From Deltaproteobacteria bacterium (GTDB taxonomy: Bacteria > Desulfobacterota > DSM-4660 > Desulfatiglandales > Desulfatiglandaceae): a stretch of DNA of 23,675 nt. Positions 8,551 to 17,803 of this stretch are shown piece after piece. Location of the stretch: positions 1 through 23,675 of the forward strand of contig QMLZ01000020.1 in assembly GCA_003646995.1 (NCBI GenBank), read 5' to 3'. The stretch's first letter is position 1, and each line of letters starts with the position of its first letter. The translations under genes were made by a program, and so were the position numbers. The notes beneath the pieces were generated by a model. That model did no database searches. It was given only the letters and a program-made list of their open reading frames with translations, and had not been told where the DNA came from.

Positions 8551-10128
8551 TCATAGTCTCGGTTTAAGCTTCAATGCCTCGGTGGCATCAAGCCTTGCAA
8601 TACGCCCGAGCACCTGCTCAGCTCTTTTTTTGTCCTCTGTATTAGCTGAGGTGCTGAGAGCTGCCCATGTCATCTTGAGTGCTTTCAGTGCCAGCTCAGG
8701 CTCCCATTGTTCAAGACAGTAGGTGTCAACATAATGCAATATCTGGTCCAAATGAGGTACCGCAAGAAACCCTTTTTTGCCTTCCAGCAAGACTTGGCAG
8801 ATTCCCAGCCGCCACAAAAGCCTCTCCCTATCAGAATAAGCTGAGCGTAAATGATCCTGTAACAGTGAAATGGCTTCCACCAGTTTTCTTTTTTTTGCAA
8901 GGCCCCTGGCTTTATTGATTTCGGCCGTAACTACGTCTTGAACCATTTGCTTGAGAGCTGCCTCTGAAGGATAGGCATCTTCAGAAATTGAAGCGCTCGC
9001 GGCAAGAGAAATCCCTTGAAGCCACTTGCGGGTCTCTTCTGACGCAAAAGGGGTGCCGTCTGAAAATTCCATACTTTCGATGCCCGGAAATCTATGAAGA
9101 AAATACGCGGTCTCCCTGCAAAGCTCTTCATGGGCCTTTTCGTATTGGTCTCCCATGGAGGCCAAGGATTGTCCGGCGTAAAAGTGAAGGTCCAGCCAGT
9201 AAATAAACTCCCCGATCCTTGCTTCAGCCGCCTTCACTAAGGATTCCCAGTTTTGTTCTTCGTAAAGATTTTCCAATATCCCTTTAACCTGTGCAGGGGG
9301 AGGAGGAATCTTGGTCTTACCGTCAGTTGCGGGTGGGAGCCCTTCCACAAGGGACCATATGGCAATTCTTCTTAGCCTGTACGCGTGAGGATCGGCAAGA
9401 TTCGTCTCACCCAAGTAGCCGGCTGCCTGGCGGATTTTCTGCATTGCTGATTTTAATACCTTCTTAGCATCATCAACTGAGGCGATATCCTCAATTGTGG
9501 CTGCCTGCACAGCAGGTCTTGGTGCCTCGGCCTGCGCCGAGGAAGCTGCGAGCGGTGGGGTCTGTTCTGTCTCGGGGGCGGCTGCTTCTTGGGGCTTTCT
9601 CTGGTGGTCCTGTATGAACCTCAGTATCGAACTAAAAGAAGGGGGGTCTTCCAGGTTTTCGCCAAGGAATGATTCTATCCTCTCGACAGTGGCGGTCAAT
9701 TGCTCGCCCTTTTCGGCCTCAATAGCTATACCTTCCATTTGGGCCAAAGCGGCCTCTGTGCGGTCTGCCAACCATTCGATAGCAGCACGCCTCCCTCGCA
9801 TCCTTTTCTTTGGTGGAAAGAGATTTTCCCAAAAGCTTTCCAGTACATCAGCGAATATTTTAAGGCCCAAGGACAGCCCCTCCACCTGTTGTGTGTGCAT
9901 TAACCCCGCTGCAAGATATGAGGCCACAAGCAAGTCCTTTGACTTTTTTTCCAGGATTTCCGAAGAAATCTCTACTACCTTTTTCCAGTCCGGGCCACCT
10001 TGGGCGGTGGGCGAAGAAAGCTTGTCGATTTCTCCCTGCAGCTGCTCGAATTCCGGTTCATAGCGTACATCAGCTCCGGCAGGGGAGTCATCGCTAATGG
10101 GTACCTTACCTAATTCAGCCAGATCCAT
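8551..10128 (-). CDS. tssA: TssA, T6SS sheath-assembly cap protein (ImpA_N with VasJ-type C-terminus)
   Basis: TssA proteins bind the membrane complex and baseplate and coordinate tube and sheath growth. The 525-aa protein has an ImpA N-terminal domain: ISDDSPAGADVRYEPEFEQL (11-30) and FPPKKRMRGRRAAIEWL (104-120). A variable Ala/Pro/Glu-rich linker follows (about 170-215). The helical C-terminal half contains WRLGICQVLLEGKKG and a WEPELALKALKMTW segment near the end, typical of the VasJ/VCA0119 type. The start ATG 10126-10128 follows the tagF stop by one base, with a moderate AAGGGA ribosome-binding site. It is the last gene of unit 1. The next gene, tssB, is 325 nt away behind the repeat element and a promoter. 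Confidence 0.92.
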   Translation of the reverse strand: MDLAELGKVPISDDSPAGADVRYEPEFEQLQGEIDKLSSPTAQGGPDWKKVVEISSEILEKKSKDLLVASYLAAGLMHTQQVEGLSLGLKIFADVLESFWENLFPPKKRMRGRRAAIEWLADRTEAALAQMEGIAIEAEKGEQLTATVERIESFLGENLEDPPSFSSILRFIQDHQRKPQEAAAPETEQTPPLAASSAQAEAPRPAVQAATIEDIASVDDAKKVLKSAMQKIRQAAGYLGETNLADPHAYRLRRIAIWSLVEGLPPATDGKTKIPPPPAQVKGILENLYEEQNWESLVKAAEARIGEFIYWLDLHFYAGQSLASMGDQYEKAHEELCRETAYFLHRFPGIESMEFSDGTPFASEETRKWLQGISLAASASISEDAYPSEAALKQMVQDVVTAEINKARGLAKKRKLVEAISLLQDHLRSAYSDRERLLWRLGICQVLLEGKKGFLAVPHLDQILHYVDTYCLEQWEPELALKALKMTWAALSTSANTEDKKRAEQVLGRIARLDATEALKLKPRL

Positions 10129-10129
10129 A

Positions 10130-10894
10130 TCAGTTTCCCTTTTCCTTGTTAGCAGACCAAAGGGTAACGAAATCCGCAGGCGACAGGGGTCTTAAGAAAA
10201 CGGCCAGGTAAATGTTTCCGGGAGTGCCCCCCATAAAGACCGCGCTAGGGGCACCGGCTATGTGTGCTCTGACCGCCGCATGCCACAGGATGATCATTGC
10301 AAACAAACCCTGAGAGGCATTGGGATTGAGTATGGTAAAAAACTCCTTATCGTGGGCTACGGAGGTAAATGAAGCTTTCATGTTATCGAGAAAATCCTTG
10401 CCCTCCACTTGGCTCAGGATATTAGCCAGTTCACGCTCATACCTTTCCCAGTCAAGGTGAGGTGATCTGATGGTGATCAACTCTTCACCAAACCGTGATA
10501 CGTCATGGTAGTTGCGACTGGCCAATTGTTCCATCTGCGTCCAAATCCGATCACAGGCATAAGGAAACAAGTGCCATCGCTTGTGAAACTCTGGCACCAA
10601 ACCTGAGCCCATCAGCATTAGTGGGTAAGGTCTTCCTATAGCATCACAACTGTCTCTTACGAGCCCCACGATTACCATGTCTTCCCTAGGCGTTCTTGTC
10701 CAAAATCGCCAGGATCGGGTCGGGTCTTCTTTTTTTGCCTTGAGGTCCAGTAATTCATAACCCTTTTCCACCCAACCTGCAAAGGCTTGAGACAAGGCGT
10801 CCTCCTGACCCACTGCCATGTAATCCCTGGCACAAGGGTGCTTGCCATGTGCTACCCAATTCCACGAAGCCTTGTTTTTTCTTAATCCCAGCAT
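10130..10894 (-). CDS. tagF: TagF/ImpM, T6SS accessory (post-translational regulator)
   Basis: TagF/ImpM proteins are known in Pseudomonas and Agrobacterium as post-translational repressors that act around the Fha/threonine-phosphorylation pathway. The 254-aa protein starts with the family's signature glycine motif (WVAHGKHPCARDYMAVG, about residues 13-29, equivalent to the usual GKLPxxGDFV). It continues with WRFWTRTP, DMVIVGLVRDSCDAIGRPYPLML and a C-terminal Trp-rich, SxVFMGGTPGNIYLAVFLRPL segment. The start overlaps the tssM stop by 13 nt with no separate ribosome-binding site, so it is probably translationally coupled. There is no fused PppA phosphatase domain, unlike in some ImpM fusions. 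Confidence 0.88.
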   Translation of the reverse strand: MLGLRKNKASWNWVAHGKHPCARDYMAVGQEDALSQAFAGWVEKGYELLDLKAKKEDPTRSWRFWTRTPREDMVIVGLVRDSCDAIGRPYPLMLMGSGLVPEFHKRWHLFPYACDRIWTQMEQLASRNYHDVSRFGEELITIRSPHLDWERYERELANILSQVEGKDFLDNMKASFTSVAHDKEFFTILNPNASQGLFAMIILWHAAVRAHIAGAPSAVFMGGTPGNIYLAVFLRPLSPADFVTLWSANKEKGN

Positions 10895-13800
10895 TGAGCT
10901 ATTTTATTGGGAACTCGAGTTGGTGTTTGTCTCAATAGCCTTAAGACCGCGCCGTGTCCCTTAAACTGGTAATTAACCCTTATGAAGTGGATTCCAAGCC
11001 TTTTGAGAGCGGCTTCCTCTTCCGGAAAATCAGCGGGCCTAAATGTTTTTTGACCGTGTCGAAAGTCTTGAAGGAATTTTGCAAATGCATTGTACCCGGT
11101 GTATTTCTTCACCAGTTTCAAATTCCCGACATCTATCTCTAGGGTCACATCACCGCAGGAGGCGGGTGACCATGTTACTGTTTTCCTAACAGGGAACTGA
11201 TAGTTATCTATCCTTTTTGTCCTGTCGGCACATTGGATTTTGAGATGAGTGGCGTGGGGTTTAACAGAAGCCTCTTTATTGCAGTCGACCGGCAACGCCG
11301 TAATCCTCACATTGTAACTTTTTTTGACGGGCCTGGCTGCTGCTGCTCCCTTTGTGAGAAAGGTCAGGAAATAAGGCTCGAAAGGTATCCTGCCCCCCAG
11401 AGCCTGTACCGCATAGTATCCCTTCTTAAGGCTTCTACTGAGAAAAGGCCCTGCCTCGGATTTCGCAAAGCCGGTGGCCAGCCCTCCCTTGCCAAGGAGC
11501 AACTGATTGAGGGCCCTTTGGCCTTCAACACCTTGAATTTCTACAAGGACCTTTTTCTCCCAAAGGGATTGGAGGTGGCAGGCCGCCTCGGTCCTAGCAT
11601 ATTTCCACAAGAACCTGAAGGGCCCGGCCAGTACAGTCCACAGCGGTTGTTCTTCTTTGGTTTGCTCCCCCATGTAAGTCTTCATCTCAAGGATTGATTT
11701 GTAAGCAATGACAAAAGGGGAATTACTCCCTGCGGTATCTTCACTAAATACTTTTGCTACCTGCTGGAAGGCCATTTTCCTGGAAACCGTCACATCTGCT
11801 AGTAGGGAAAGGGACTTCTGATAGTTGAGATATGCCTTGGCCGCGGCAATTTCTTCTTCCACAGACTTGCCCTTTCCTGCTCTGGTGAGTGCCCTTTCCA
11901 TTCTAGTAATCAGCTTTCGTCCTTTGGTGGTAACCTTTGCAAGGGCACTTTTTTCCTTGAGGCTTTCCAATCTCTTAGCTTGTTCCTTCACCGCTTGAAA
12001 TCTGGAAAGTAGTTTCACCCATGGAGGGGTTGTCTCCAGGTCATAGAATCCTTCTAATTCGGTGGGAAGCCTATCAAGTAAAGCGTTGAAAGGTCCTTTT
12101 TGTTTTGCAACCTTGGAGGCCACCCTCTGCCACTCTTGCTTTCCGCTCAAGGTCTTCGATCCGGATGGAAAGTTCAGACAAAAACTCTTCCATTTTGCAA
12201 GGTATTGTTTATTGTACCACGTTTCAAATTCATTTCTTTGCCTGGCGATCAGAGGAGGCCCTGGATCAGGCAAAGCACTGTTAATCTCTTTAATGAAGCT
12301 ATGAATAAACCTCTTGCCTTGCTGGGTGTAAGCGGGGTCTATGGACACCGCGTCGCGCACTTCTCTGCTGCCCTTCCAATAGTCTTGAATTGTGACAGGC
12401 GTTATGGACTGCTGGGCGTTGGTCCACGGGATAAGCCATTTGAGATTTGCCCCTTCAAGTTTTACAAGATGCCCAAGCCATTCTTGGAGGGTGGTCAGCT
12501 CCTTATTCAGAGAGGGTGTATCCTGAGTCCAAAGTAGGTAATAAAGATATAGCCCGGCCAACTTCTTTTCTATTTCAGGCAAGACCTTCTTTCCTGAAGC
12601 CCCGATAAGAGGTTCGTAAGGAGGGTCAGGCATTGCCAAGAGGGCTTGGATTTCGGCACCTTTTAATCTGGCATGGAGCAGATTAATTCTCCTCACTAGC
12701 AAGGCAAGGTGCGGCCCAAGAATCTCGGGTGGACTTTGGGCGCTCAGCCCTGCCAGCTCATTGATAAATCGCTTATCTAATGGCGATAAGAAGGTCTTTT
12801 TGAATTGCACTGCGAACTTTTTTTTGAGCTGGATCTCCACGGTTTGGCTCTCCGTGAGGCCGAATCGCGGGAGCCACCAGTCCTTGTTTTGCGCCTCCAT
12901 TGCGAGGATGGCCTGTCTGAAACGGTCAAGGGTCACTATATCGGATACCACTTCTCCCTTTAGAACCGGAGACTTGGAGAACTCCTGGGAAGCTTTTCTT
13001 ATAATCCGGAGATTCTTGGCAAAGGAAAAACTCAACAACCCGCAAAGCGCGATCACAAAGGTAACCCAAGCAACAAGGCCTAAATTTCGAGTAAGGCGGC
13101 TCCACTCAATCGCCCTTTGAGTGGGCGCAAAAAGGCCGCGGTCCCTGGGCAGAATCTTGGCAAAGAGGTCGTGGAGAAACAGTCCTTTGTTCGTGCCGGG
13201 TAATACTTCCTTCTCGTCTATCAGGCCAAGGGTGTTTAGGAAGTGTGAGTAAGGGGTGCCTTCCTGCCTACCGCTGCTGAAATACAGGCCGCGCAGAAGA
13301 GGCGTTTCCTGGTAAGGATTCTCCTGGAAGGCTCCCTGAACAAAGGCCTTAAGCCCGTCTCGGACATTTTCGAATTCCTCTGGAAAAAGCAAAAGGCCGG
13401 GATCAACGGGTCTTTGACCTTTTTCCAGCAGAAGTAACCTTAGATCCCTAAGGTTTTCTGCAATGGTGTCAATGGCCTGGGCCAGGAAGGTCATGGCATC
13501 ATTGGAGAAGTCATGGTTTACAAGACCCATTGCCTGAGAAAGGGCATCCTCGGGAAGATTGTCGCAAAACTGAGTCATCCCTTGGATAAGATCACACTTG
13601 GTGACCAAAATATAAACCGGGAACTTTGTGCCAAGGGCGAGCATCAGCTCATCAATTCTCCTGCGAATCGCCTTGCCGTCTTCTTCCAGAGTGGTAGCAT
13701 CTGATCGTAGAAGCTTGTCAGCGGGGATGGTCACAATAAGGCCGTTCAAGGGTTCTTTCTTCCTGTATTTGGTGAGCAGATTGAGAAACTTTCTCCACTC

Positions 13801-14367
13801 CTCCTTGTCTCGGCCCTCGTCGACAGGTATGGCGTAACGCCCTGCGGTGTCCAAGATGATTGCTTGCTCGAAAAACCACCAGTCGCAGTTCTTTGTTCCC
13901 GAAATCCCAGATGTTTGCGCCATAGTGGCGAATGGCGAGGATAGATTGGCTGCCTTGATAGCCGTTGTCTTACCTGATCCGCTCTCACCGATGACCATAT
14001 ACCAAGGCAAGACATACAATGGGTTACCGTACTTGCGCAGGTGGGATCGTCTGAGGGTATCAATAGCCTCCTTCCATTGCTGCTGTAAGGCTTTGGAGTG
14101 CTGCCTCTCCGTCTCATCCATCGCCTTGAGTCGCGCATTATCCTGCTCAATGATCTGGTCAACAAAGCGCTGCTCTTTTCGCCTGAGCCAGATCTTGTGT
14201 AAGAAAAGAAAAAGAAAAACCAGGCTCAGCACACCCAGCAGGATAAACATGCCTATCCACCAAGGCCAGTTCATGAATGTCACGAACACAAAGAGAAGAA
14301 GGAACAGCAAGAAGATTCCAACCAGAACCAAGGCAATTTTGGCGATCTTTCCGAGTATCTTTTTCAT
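10882..14367 (-). CDS. tssM: TssM (IcmF family), T6SS inner-membrane ATPase-like core protein
   Basis: TssM spans the envelope and links TssL in the inner membrane to TssJ at the outer membrane. The 1161-aa length is typical. Two N-terminal membrane helices (about 11-31 and 36-56) flank a short hairpin. A cytoplasmic domain follows with an intact Walker A GESGSGKT (127-134), a Walker B-like IILDTAGRY (170-178) and a G4-like VTKCDL (255-260). A third helix is at about 430-450, and the remaining roughly 700 residues are periplasmic, with the family's beta-rich C-terminal TssJ-binding domain. The intact P-loop indicates the nucleotide-binding class of TssM. The start ATG directly abuts the tssL stop (TAAATG), and the stop overlaps tagF. 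Confidence 0.96.
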   Translation of the reverse strand: MKKILGKIAKIALVLVGIFLLFLLLFVFVTFMNWPWWIGMFILLGVLSLVFLFLFLHKIWLRRKEQRFVDQIIEQDNARLKAMDETERQHSKALQQQWKEAIDTLRRSHLRKYGNPLYVLPWYMVIGESGSGKTTAIKAANLSSPFATMAQTSGISGTKNCDWWFFEQAIILDTAGRYAIPVDEGRDKEEWRKFLNLLTKYRKKEPLNGLIVTIPADKLLRSDATTLEEDGKAIRRRIDELMLALGTKFPVYILVTKCDLIQGMTQFCDNLPEDALSQAMGLVNHDFSNDAMTFLAQAIDTIAENLRDLRLLLLEKGQRPVDPGLLLFPEEFENVRDGLKAFVQGAFQENPYQETPLLRGLYFSSGRQEGTPYSHFLNTLGLIDEKEVLPGTNKGLFLHDLFAKILPRDRGLFAPTQRAIEWSRLTRNLGLVAWVTFVIALCGLLSFSFAKNLRIIRKASQEFSKSPVLKGEVVSDIVTLDRFRQAILAMEAQNKDWWLPRFGLTESQTVEIQLKKKFAVQFKKTFLSPLDKRFINELAGLSAQSPPEILGPHLALLVRRINLLHARLKGAEIQALLAMPDPPYEPLIGASGKKVLPEIEKKLAGLYLYYLLWTQDTPSLNKELTTLQEWLGHLVKLEGANLKWLIPWTNAQQSITPVTIQDYWKGSREVRDAVSIDPAYTQQGKRFIHSFIKEINSALPDPGPPLIARQRNEFETWYNKQYLAKWKSFCLNFPSGSKTLSGKQEWQRVASKVAKQKGPFNALLDRLPTELEGFYDLETTPPWVKLLSRFQAVKEQAKRLESLKEKSALAKVTTKGRKLITRMERALTRAGKGKSVEEEIAAAKAYLNYQKSLSLLADVTVSRKMAFQQVAKVFSEDTAGSNSPFVIAYKSILEMKTYMGEQTKEEQPLWTVLAGPFRFLWKYARTEAACHLQSLWEKKVLVEIQGVEGQRALNQLLLGKGGLATGFAKSEAGPFLSRSLKKGYYAVQALGGRIPFEPYFLTFLTKGAAAARPVKKSYNVRITALPVDCNKEASVKPHATHLKIQCADRTKRIDNYQFPVRKTVTWSPASCGDVTLEIDVGNLKLVKKYTGYNAFAKFLQDFRHGQKTFRPADFPEEEAALKRLGIHFIRVNYQFKGHGAVLRLLRQTPTRVPNKIAQCWD

Positions 14368-15045
14368 TTACGGCACCGTCTTAAGAAAGCTTTCTCCAAC
14401 GCTGGAAAGAATGAAATGGAACACCCAAAACAAGATTCCAAACAGAACCACTGGGGCAGCACCTGCGATGATTGTGGTCAGGGATATTCCCTTCTTGTGC
14501 ACTTGGGGTGAGGTGTCAGTAGCTTCAGGAGGATAGGCTCCAGGAAAAAGCTCTGTTCTTTCCAGACTTGGCAACTCTACTGAACTGCCAAGTAATAATT
14601 TCAGATTAGAGGTCCTCAGCTGGTCCAGGAGGTACTCGTCTCCTTCCTGGATATAACGTCCGGTAAATCCCATGGCTAGGCACAGGTAATAAACTTCTCT
14701 CACGTCCCTCTGATGGAGGCCTAAGTTGTTAAGCCTTTCGAAAAACTGCTCCCCAGCTTCGGTAGTATTGTAATAGACCCTTTGCAATTGTTGCTTCTGC
14801 CAAAGATGCTTTTCCTTCCAGCTTGAGCTGAGTATGGCCTCATCTATCCAGGCGCAAACGGCAAATCTAGCTTGATCATAGTCTTCGGCAGAAAATGTCT
14901 CCTTGTTAATGCATGCCTCACTTTCTCCCAGCAGGCGCTCCACTTCGTGACGAATCTGATCGAAAGGAGGCTGTTTTTTATCAACGGTCTTCAAAAAATA
15001 GCTTACATAAGCGATCAATTCCGAAAAGCAGTCTGTCAATCTCAT
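14368..15045 (-). CDS. tssL: TssL (DotU/IcmH family), T6SS inner-membrane protein, short form
   Basis: TssL is a tail-anchored inner-membrane protein that partners TssM and contacts TssK in the cytoplasm. The 225-aa protein has the DotU fold motifs AVCAWIDEAIL (62-72), YYNTTEAGEQFFERL (91-105) and LCLAMGFTGRY (121-131), then one C-terminal transmembrane helix (about 188-213) and a very short periplasmic tail. There is no OmpA/peptidoglycan-binding extension, so any cell-wall anchoring must come from another protein. The ATG lies 2 nt after the tssK stop with GAGG 8 nt upstream. It is followed immediately by tssM. Confidence 0.95.
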   Translation of the reverse strand: MRLTDCFSELIAYVSYFLKTVDKKQPPFDQIRHEVERLLGESEACINKETFSAEDYDQARFAVCAWIDEAILSSSWKEKHLWQKQQLQRVYYNTTEAGEQFFERLNNLGLHQRDVREVYYLCLAMGFTGRYIQEGDEYLLDQLRTSNLKLLLGSSVELPSLERTELFPGAYPPEATDTSPQVHKKGISLTTIIAGAAPVVLFGILFWVFHFILSSVGESFLKTVP

Positions 15046-15047
15046 AG

Positions 15048-16439
15048 CTATGACCTCGAGACCACCATCAATTCCACCTTAATGTCTTCGGGTGCGTCGT
15101 CCCAATAAAGGGCTATGTTACGACCCTTTTCAATAGGTCCCCATTGTTCTCCATGGTGGTCAATCTGAAAATATATGCTTTTTGCCCTGCGCGGCAATTC
15201 CTGAGGGGGCAAAGCCAGATGTTGTAGCCGTACTCCGGGCAGGGCCCTTGCGATTAGTATGGGAAGAGATTCGCGCGCCCCCAGTTTCGCAATGGTTTCT
15301 ATTGACTCCCGCACAGAGTCGGGATCTTCATCAGTTTCAATTACCAAGTAATACCTGTTGCCCCCCTCGAAGATGGACGGGGAAAGCTCGGCAGCAAAGT
15401 ATGTTCCGTCGTATTCGAGCTTAATGATATATTCAGGGCCGGCCGTAATTTCATCCAATAACCTGATTATCAGCTCTTGTGCCTTTAGGAAGCATTCTCC
15501 CAGGTTGCGATGGTCATAGGGTTGAAGAAAAATTTCGCCGTCCTCAGTCTCTCCCTTAACATTCACTTCGACTGAAAAGCTGGACAACTCCCCGATAAGC
15601 TGCCTGAGCAAACCGTAAATCTGCCACGGATGAACATACTCAGCCTCAGTGAAGTGATACATAAGGGGAACATACCGGTTAAGCGATCGAAGTGCCAATA
15701 GGAATATCATGTCTCTGGTACCGAATTCAGCGGTTTGGATACCCTTTTGGGATTTGTATTGCTCAAGTTGGTGGGCCCGGCTGGCAATTTGGTCACGTAC
15801 CTCCCGTAACAGCTTAAAGAGTGGGTCTACGGCTCGGATCGTCAGGGCGGGAGGAATAAAACGGTCAGAAAGTTTTATTGCCTCTGCATCTCGTTGCAAT
15901 TGCGCAATAGGAATAAACTCATAGTCCCCCGACTGATCAATTTCGGTCTCCCAAAAGAGTCTAAGGACGTAATACAGGCCCTTAAGTTGCGCGTTAGGCC
16001 CAGACTGGTGCATATCCCGGGCCTCCTCAGGGTCCGCCGCGGTAACAAATCTGGTGGTCACCTGTGCCAGATTGTGTAGGGTGGAGAGCACCGTAACATT
16101 TTCACCGCTGTCATTCCATTTTTTCAGCCCCAGAAAGACTGTAAGGGGGCGATCTCCTTCAACCCAATCTTCTTCGAACGAGCGTGGTTCAACCAAGCCA
16201 TTACTTGGCACTACAACATGAGCCCCATCGGGGAATATGAACTCACCCTCTAGGACTTCGAAAGAACGATTACCCAGGGCCGCCTCAGCAATCTCACATG
16301 AGCCGACACCCCAGAAGTGAGGTATCATGTAAGTAAATATGGGTTCCAATAGGCTTTTGGCATGGAGATCCTGGTGCTGGAAATGCTGAGGTTGCAAAAA
16401 AAGCCCTTGGTGCCAGAAGAGGGGTCTATGCCTGTCCAC
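15048..16439 (-). CDS. tssK: TssK, T6SS baseplate-to-membrane adaptor
   Basis: TssK trimers connect the TssEFG baseplate to TssL/TssM and derive from phage receptor-binding proteins. The 463-aa protein (usual length about 440-460) begins with the unmistakable LFWHQGLFLQPQHFQ motif (7-21). The later helical and beta segments end with the typical RRAKSIYFQIDHHGEQWGPI stretch and a short tail. The start codon is GTG (16437-16439), supported by AGGAG 5-6 nt upstream; no ATG is better placed. The gene lies 30 nt downstream of tssJ. Confidence 0.96.
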   Translation of the reverse strand: MDRHRPLFWHQGLFLQPQHFQHQDLHAKSLLEPIFTYMIPHFWGVGSCEIAEAALGNRSFEVLEGEFIFPDGAHVVVPSNGLVEPRSFEEDWVEGDRPLTVFLGLKKWNDSGENVTVLSTLHNLAQVTTRFVTAADPEEARDMHQSGPNAQLKGLYYVLRLFWETEIDQSGDYEFIPIAQLQRDAEAIKLSDRFIPPALTIRAVDPLFKLLREVRDQIASRAHQLEQYKSQKGIQTAEFGTRDMIFLLALRSLNRYVPLMYHFTEAEYVHPWQIYGLLRQLIGELSSFSVEVNVKGETEDGEIFLQPYDHRNLGECFLKAQELIIRLLDEITAGPEYIIKLEYDGTYFAAELSPSIFEGGNRYYLVIETDEDPDSVRESIETIAKLGARESLPILIARALPGVRLQHLALPPQELPRRAKSIYFQIDHHGEQWGPIEKGRNIALYWDDAPEDIKVELMVVSRS

Positions 16440-16469
16440 CTTTGCTCCTTTCCTGTGTGGAAATATGGA

Positions 16470-17018
16470 CTACTTCTTCGATTCTAGGACTTCGGTTTCT
16501 TCAATGCTATAAGATCCCAAAACGACCTGTACCTGTAAAGGTGCGGGCTTTTGTGTCTTGGTCGTACGTATAAATCCCTTTTTCTCTACAACAACAGGGA
16601 TACGGAACAATCTGACGATATTTTCCTTGGTCAGCTGCGAGTACCCGGCCACAAAGCCAACGTACTTGGTCCCCTCGGCCCTGTCTAGGTCGAAAGATAC
16701 GTTCTGGCCGGGTTGCACGACCAGCCGTTTTACATACGTCACGCTACCGTCGAAGGGGGCACATTCTAGCAGCTTGTAAAGACCGTCCTCGTCCCCGGAC
16801 AATTGGTTAAATCCATTTGGGTCACGCAATTGGTACACACAAATAAGTAAGGTATGAGAACTACCCTGATAAAGGTTCAACTGAGGGCTGGACTTAAGGT
16901 GGAAGGTGATGGCGCCTTTACCGTAACTATACTGTGGCGGTGGTAACGGCTTGCTCGCGCATGAAGCGACCAGCATAATGATACCAAGCAGTAGAAGAAA
17001 TCGAAAGGTTTTTCTCAT
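16470..17018 (-). CDS. tssJ: TssJ, T6SS outer-membrane lipoprotein
   Basis: TssJ anchors the TssM periplasmic domain to the outer membrane. The 182-aa precursor has a lipoprotein signal peptide with positive charges at residues 2-6, a hydrophobic core and the lipobox LVAS-C with Cys20. The following residue is Ala, not Asp, consistent with outer-membrane sorting. The mature part is the expected small beta-sandwich, with VYQLRDPNGFNQL and the conserved VVQPGQNVSFDL segment that precedes the YVGFVAGYSQL strand. The ATG overlaps the upstream stop (ATGA), with GGGGGG 5 nt upstream inside the upstream gene, implying coupled translation. Confidence 0.93.
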   Translation of the reverse strand: MRKTFRFLLLLGIIMLVASCASKPLPPPQYSYGKGAITFHLKSSPQLNLYQGSSHTLLICVYQLRDPNGFNQLSGDEDGLYKLLECAPFDGSVTYVKRLVVQPGQNVSFDLDRAEGTKYVGFVAGYSQLTKENIVRLFRIPVVVEKKGFIRTTKTQKPAPLQVQVVLGSYSIEETEVLESKK

Positions 17019-17752
17019 TTTGTCCCCCCTTTATCTGAGTAAAGTTTTTGGCATGTTTTTTCAAATTCTCGCATTGTGGCTTCCATCAGCAATCCTGTCT
17101 CAAGCCAGTTCTTGAGCGTACGAAATTTTTCTTTGTAGATATCAAACAGTTCTGCCTTGCGCAGTGGACCAAATTTTATACCACCTTCAATGTTTTTTTC
17201 CAGCTTTTCGGGGTCAAGCTCCGACAAGATTTCCTTGAATTTAGTTTTTGCTGCCTCCTGAAAGGCCCTATGGGCTATGGAAAAGGCTTCTTTTATTTGA
17301 TTTATGTATTCCTTCAGTGAAATGCCAGATGATGCTCCTGTCATTTGAGAGCCTATGACAAACCGAATCGTTTCATCACCCAGAGGCTGATTGCCCATGA
17401 GGGTCATGTTGATCCCTCTCACAAGCTGGTTAAGGGAATCGAACACGGTATTAAGCGCCTCTGCCAGGCGTTCGGCCATCTGGTGCGTAGGCATAGATTT
17501 GTCCGGCAATCTTTCACCGAGGACCCTTGAGAACAGCCTTTCTAGAATAGGGCCCCCTTCACCAATCGTTTGCGTTTGCTGCGATAGGTTGGAGGAGAAT
17601 TGTTTTGCCAAAGCCTTTACTATTGCCAAACGTTCCTCTGGCTTCTTATCTGACAACATTTTTTCAAGATATTGCTCAAGGGCCTTGCCAGATCTGTCAG
17701 GATTGGAACGGTAGTGCTCTCTAATATCTTTTGTAAGCTGTTGAATATTCAT
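17015..17752 (-). CDS. Stand-alone TagH/Fha C-terminal-domain-like protein, lacking an FHA domain
   Basis: The protein is 245 aa, soluble and largely alpha-helical, with no signal peptide or membrane segment. The C-terminal half resembles the C-terminal domain found in T6SS FHA proteins (TagH/VasC): a helical region ending in LDPEKLE (179-185), then AELFDIYKEKF (200-210) and a final Glu/Lys-rich helix EATMREFEKTCQKLY (224-238). TagH-type proteins have an equivalent LDPxxLE ... KxxxWELYxxxY ... FxxxFxxxYE arrangement. The N-terminal 100 residues are helical and contain no FHA motifs (no GR...S..H pattern). It sits immediately before tssJ with a 4-nt overlap, a usual place for T6SS FHA genes. 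The start ATG has only a weak ribosome-binding site. The assignment rests on motif spacing by eye; a lineage-specific T6SS accessory protein of another fold is the alternative. Confidence 0.55.
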   Translation of the reverse strand: MNIQQLTKDIREHYRSNPDRSGKALEQYLEKMLSDKKPEERLAIVKALAKQFSSNLSQQTQTIGEGGPILERLFSRVLGERLPDKSMPTHQMAERLAEALNTVFDSLNQLVRGINMTLMGNQPLGDETIRFVIGSQMTGASSGISLKEYINQIKEAFSIAHRAFQEAAKTKFKEILSELDPEKLEKNIEGGIKFGPLRKAELFDIYKEKFRTLKNWLETGLLMEATMREFEKTCQKLYSDKGGTK

Positions 17753-17803
17753 GGTGTATTGGTCTAAGCGGAACGTGATTTAGCTACAGGGGTTAAGTGG
17801 TTT

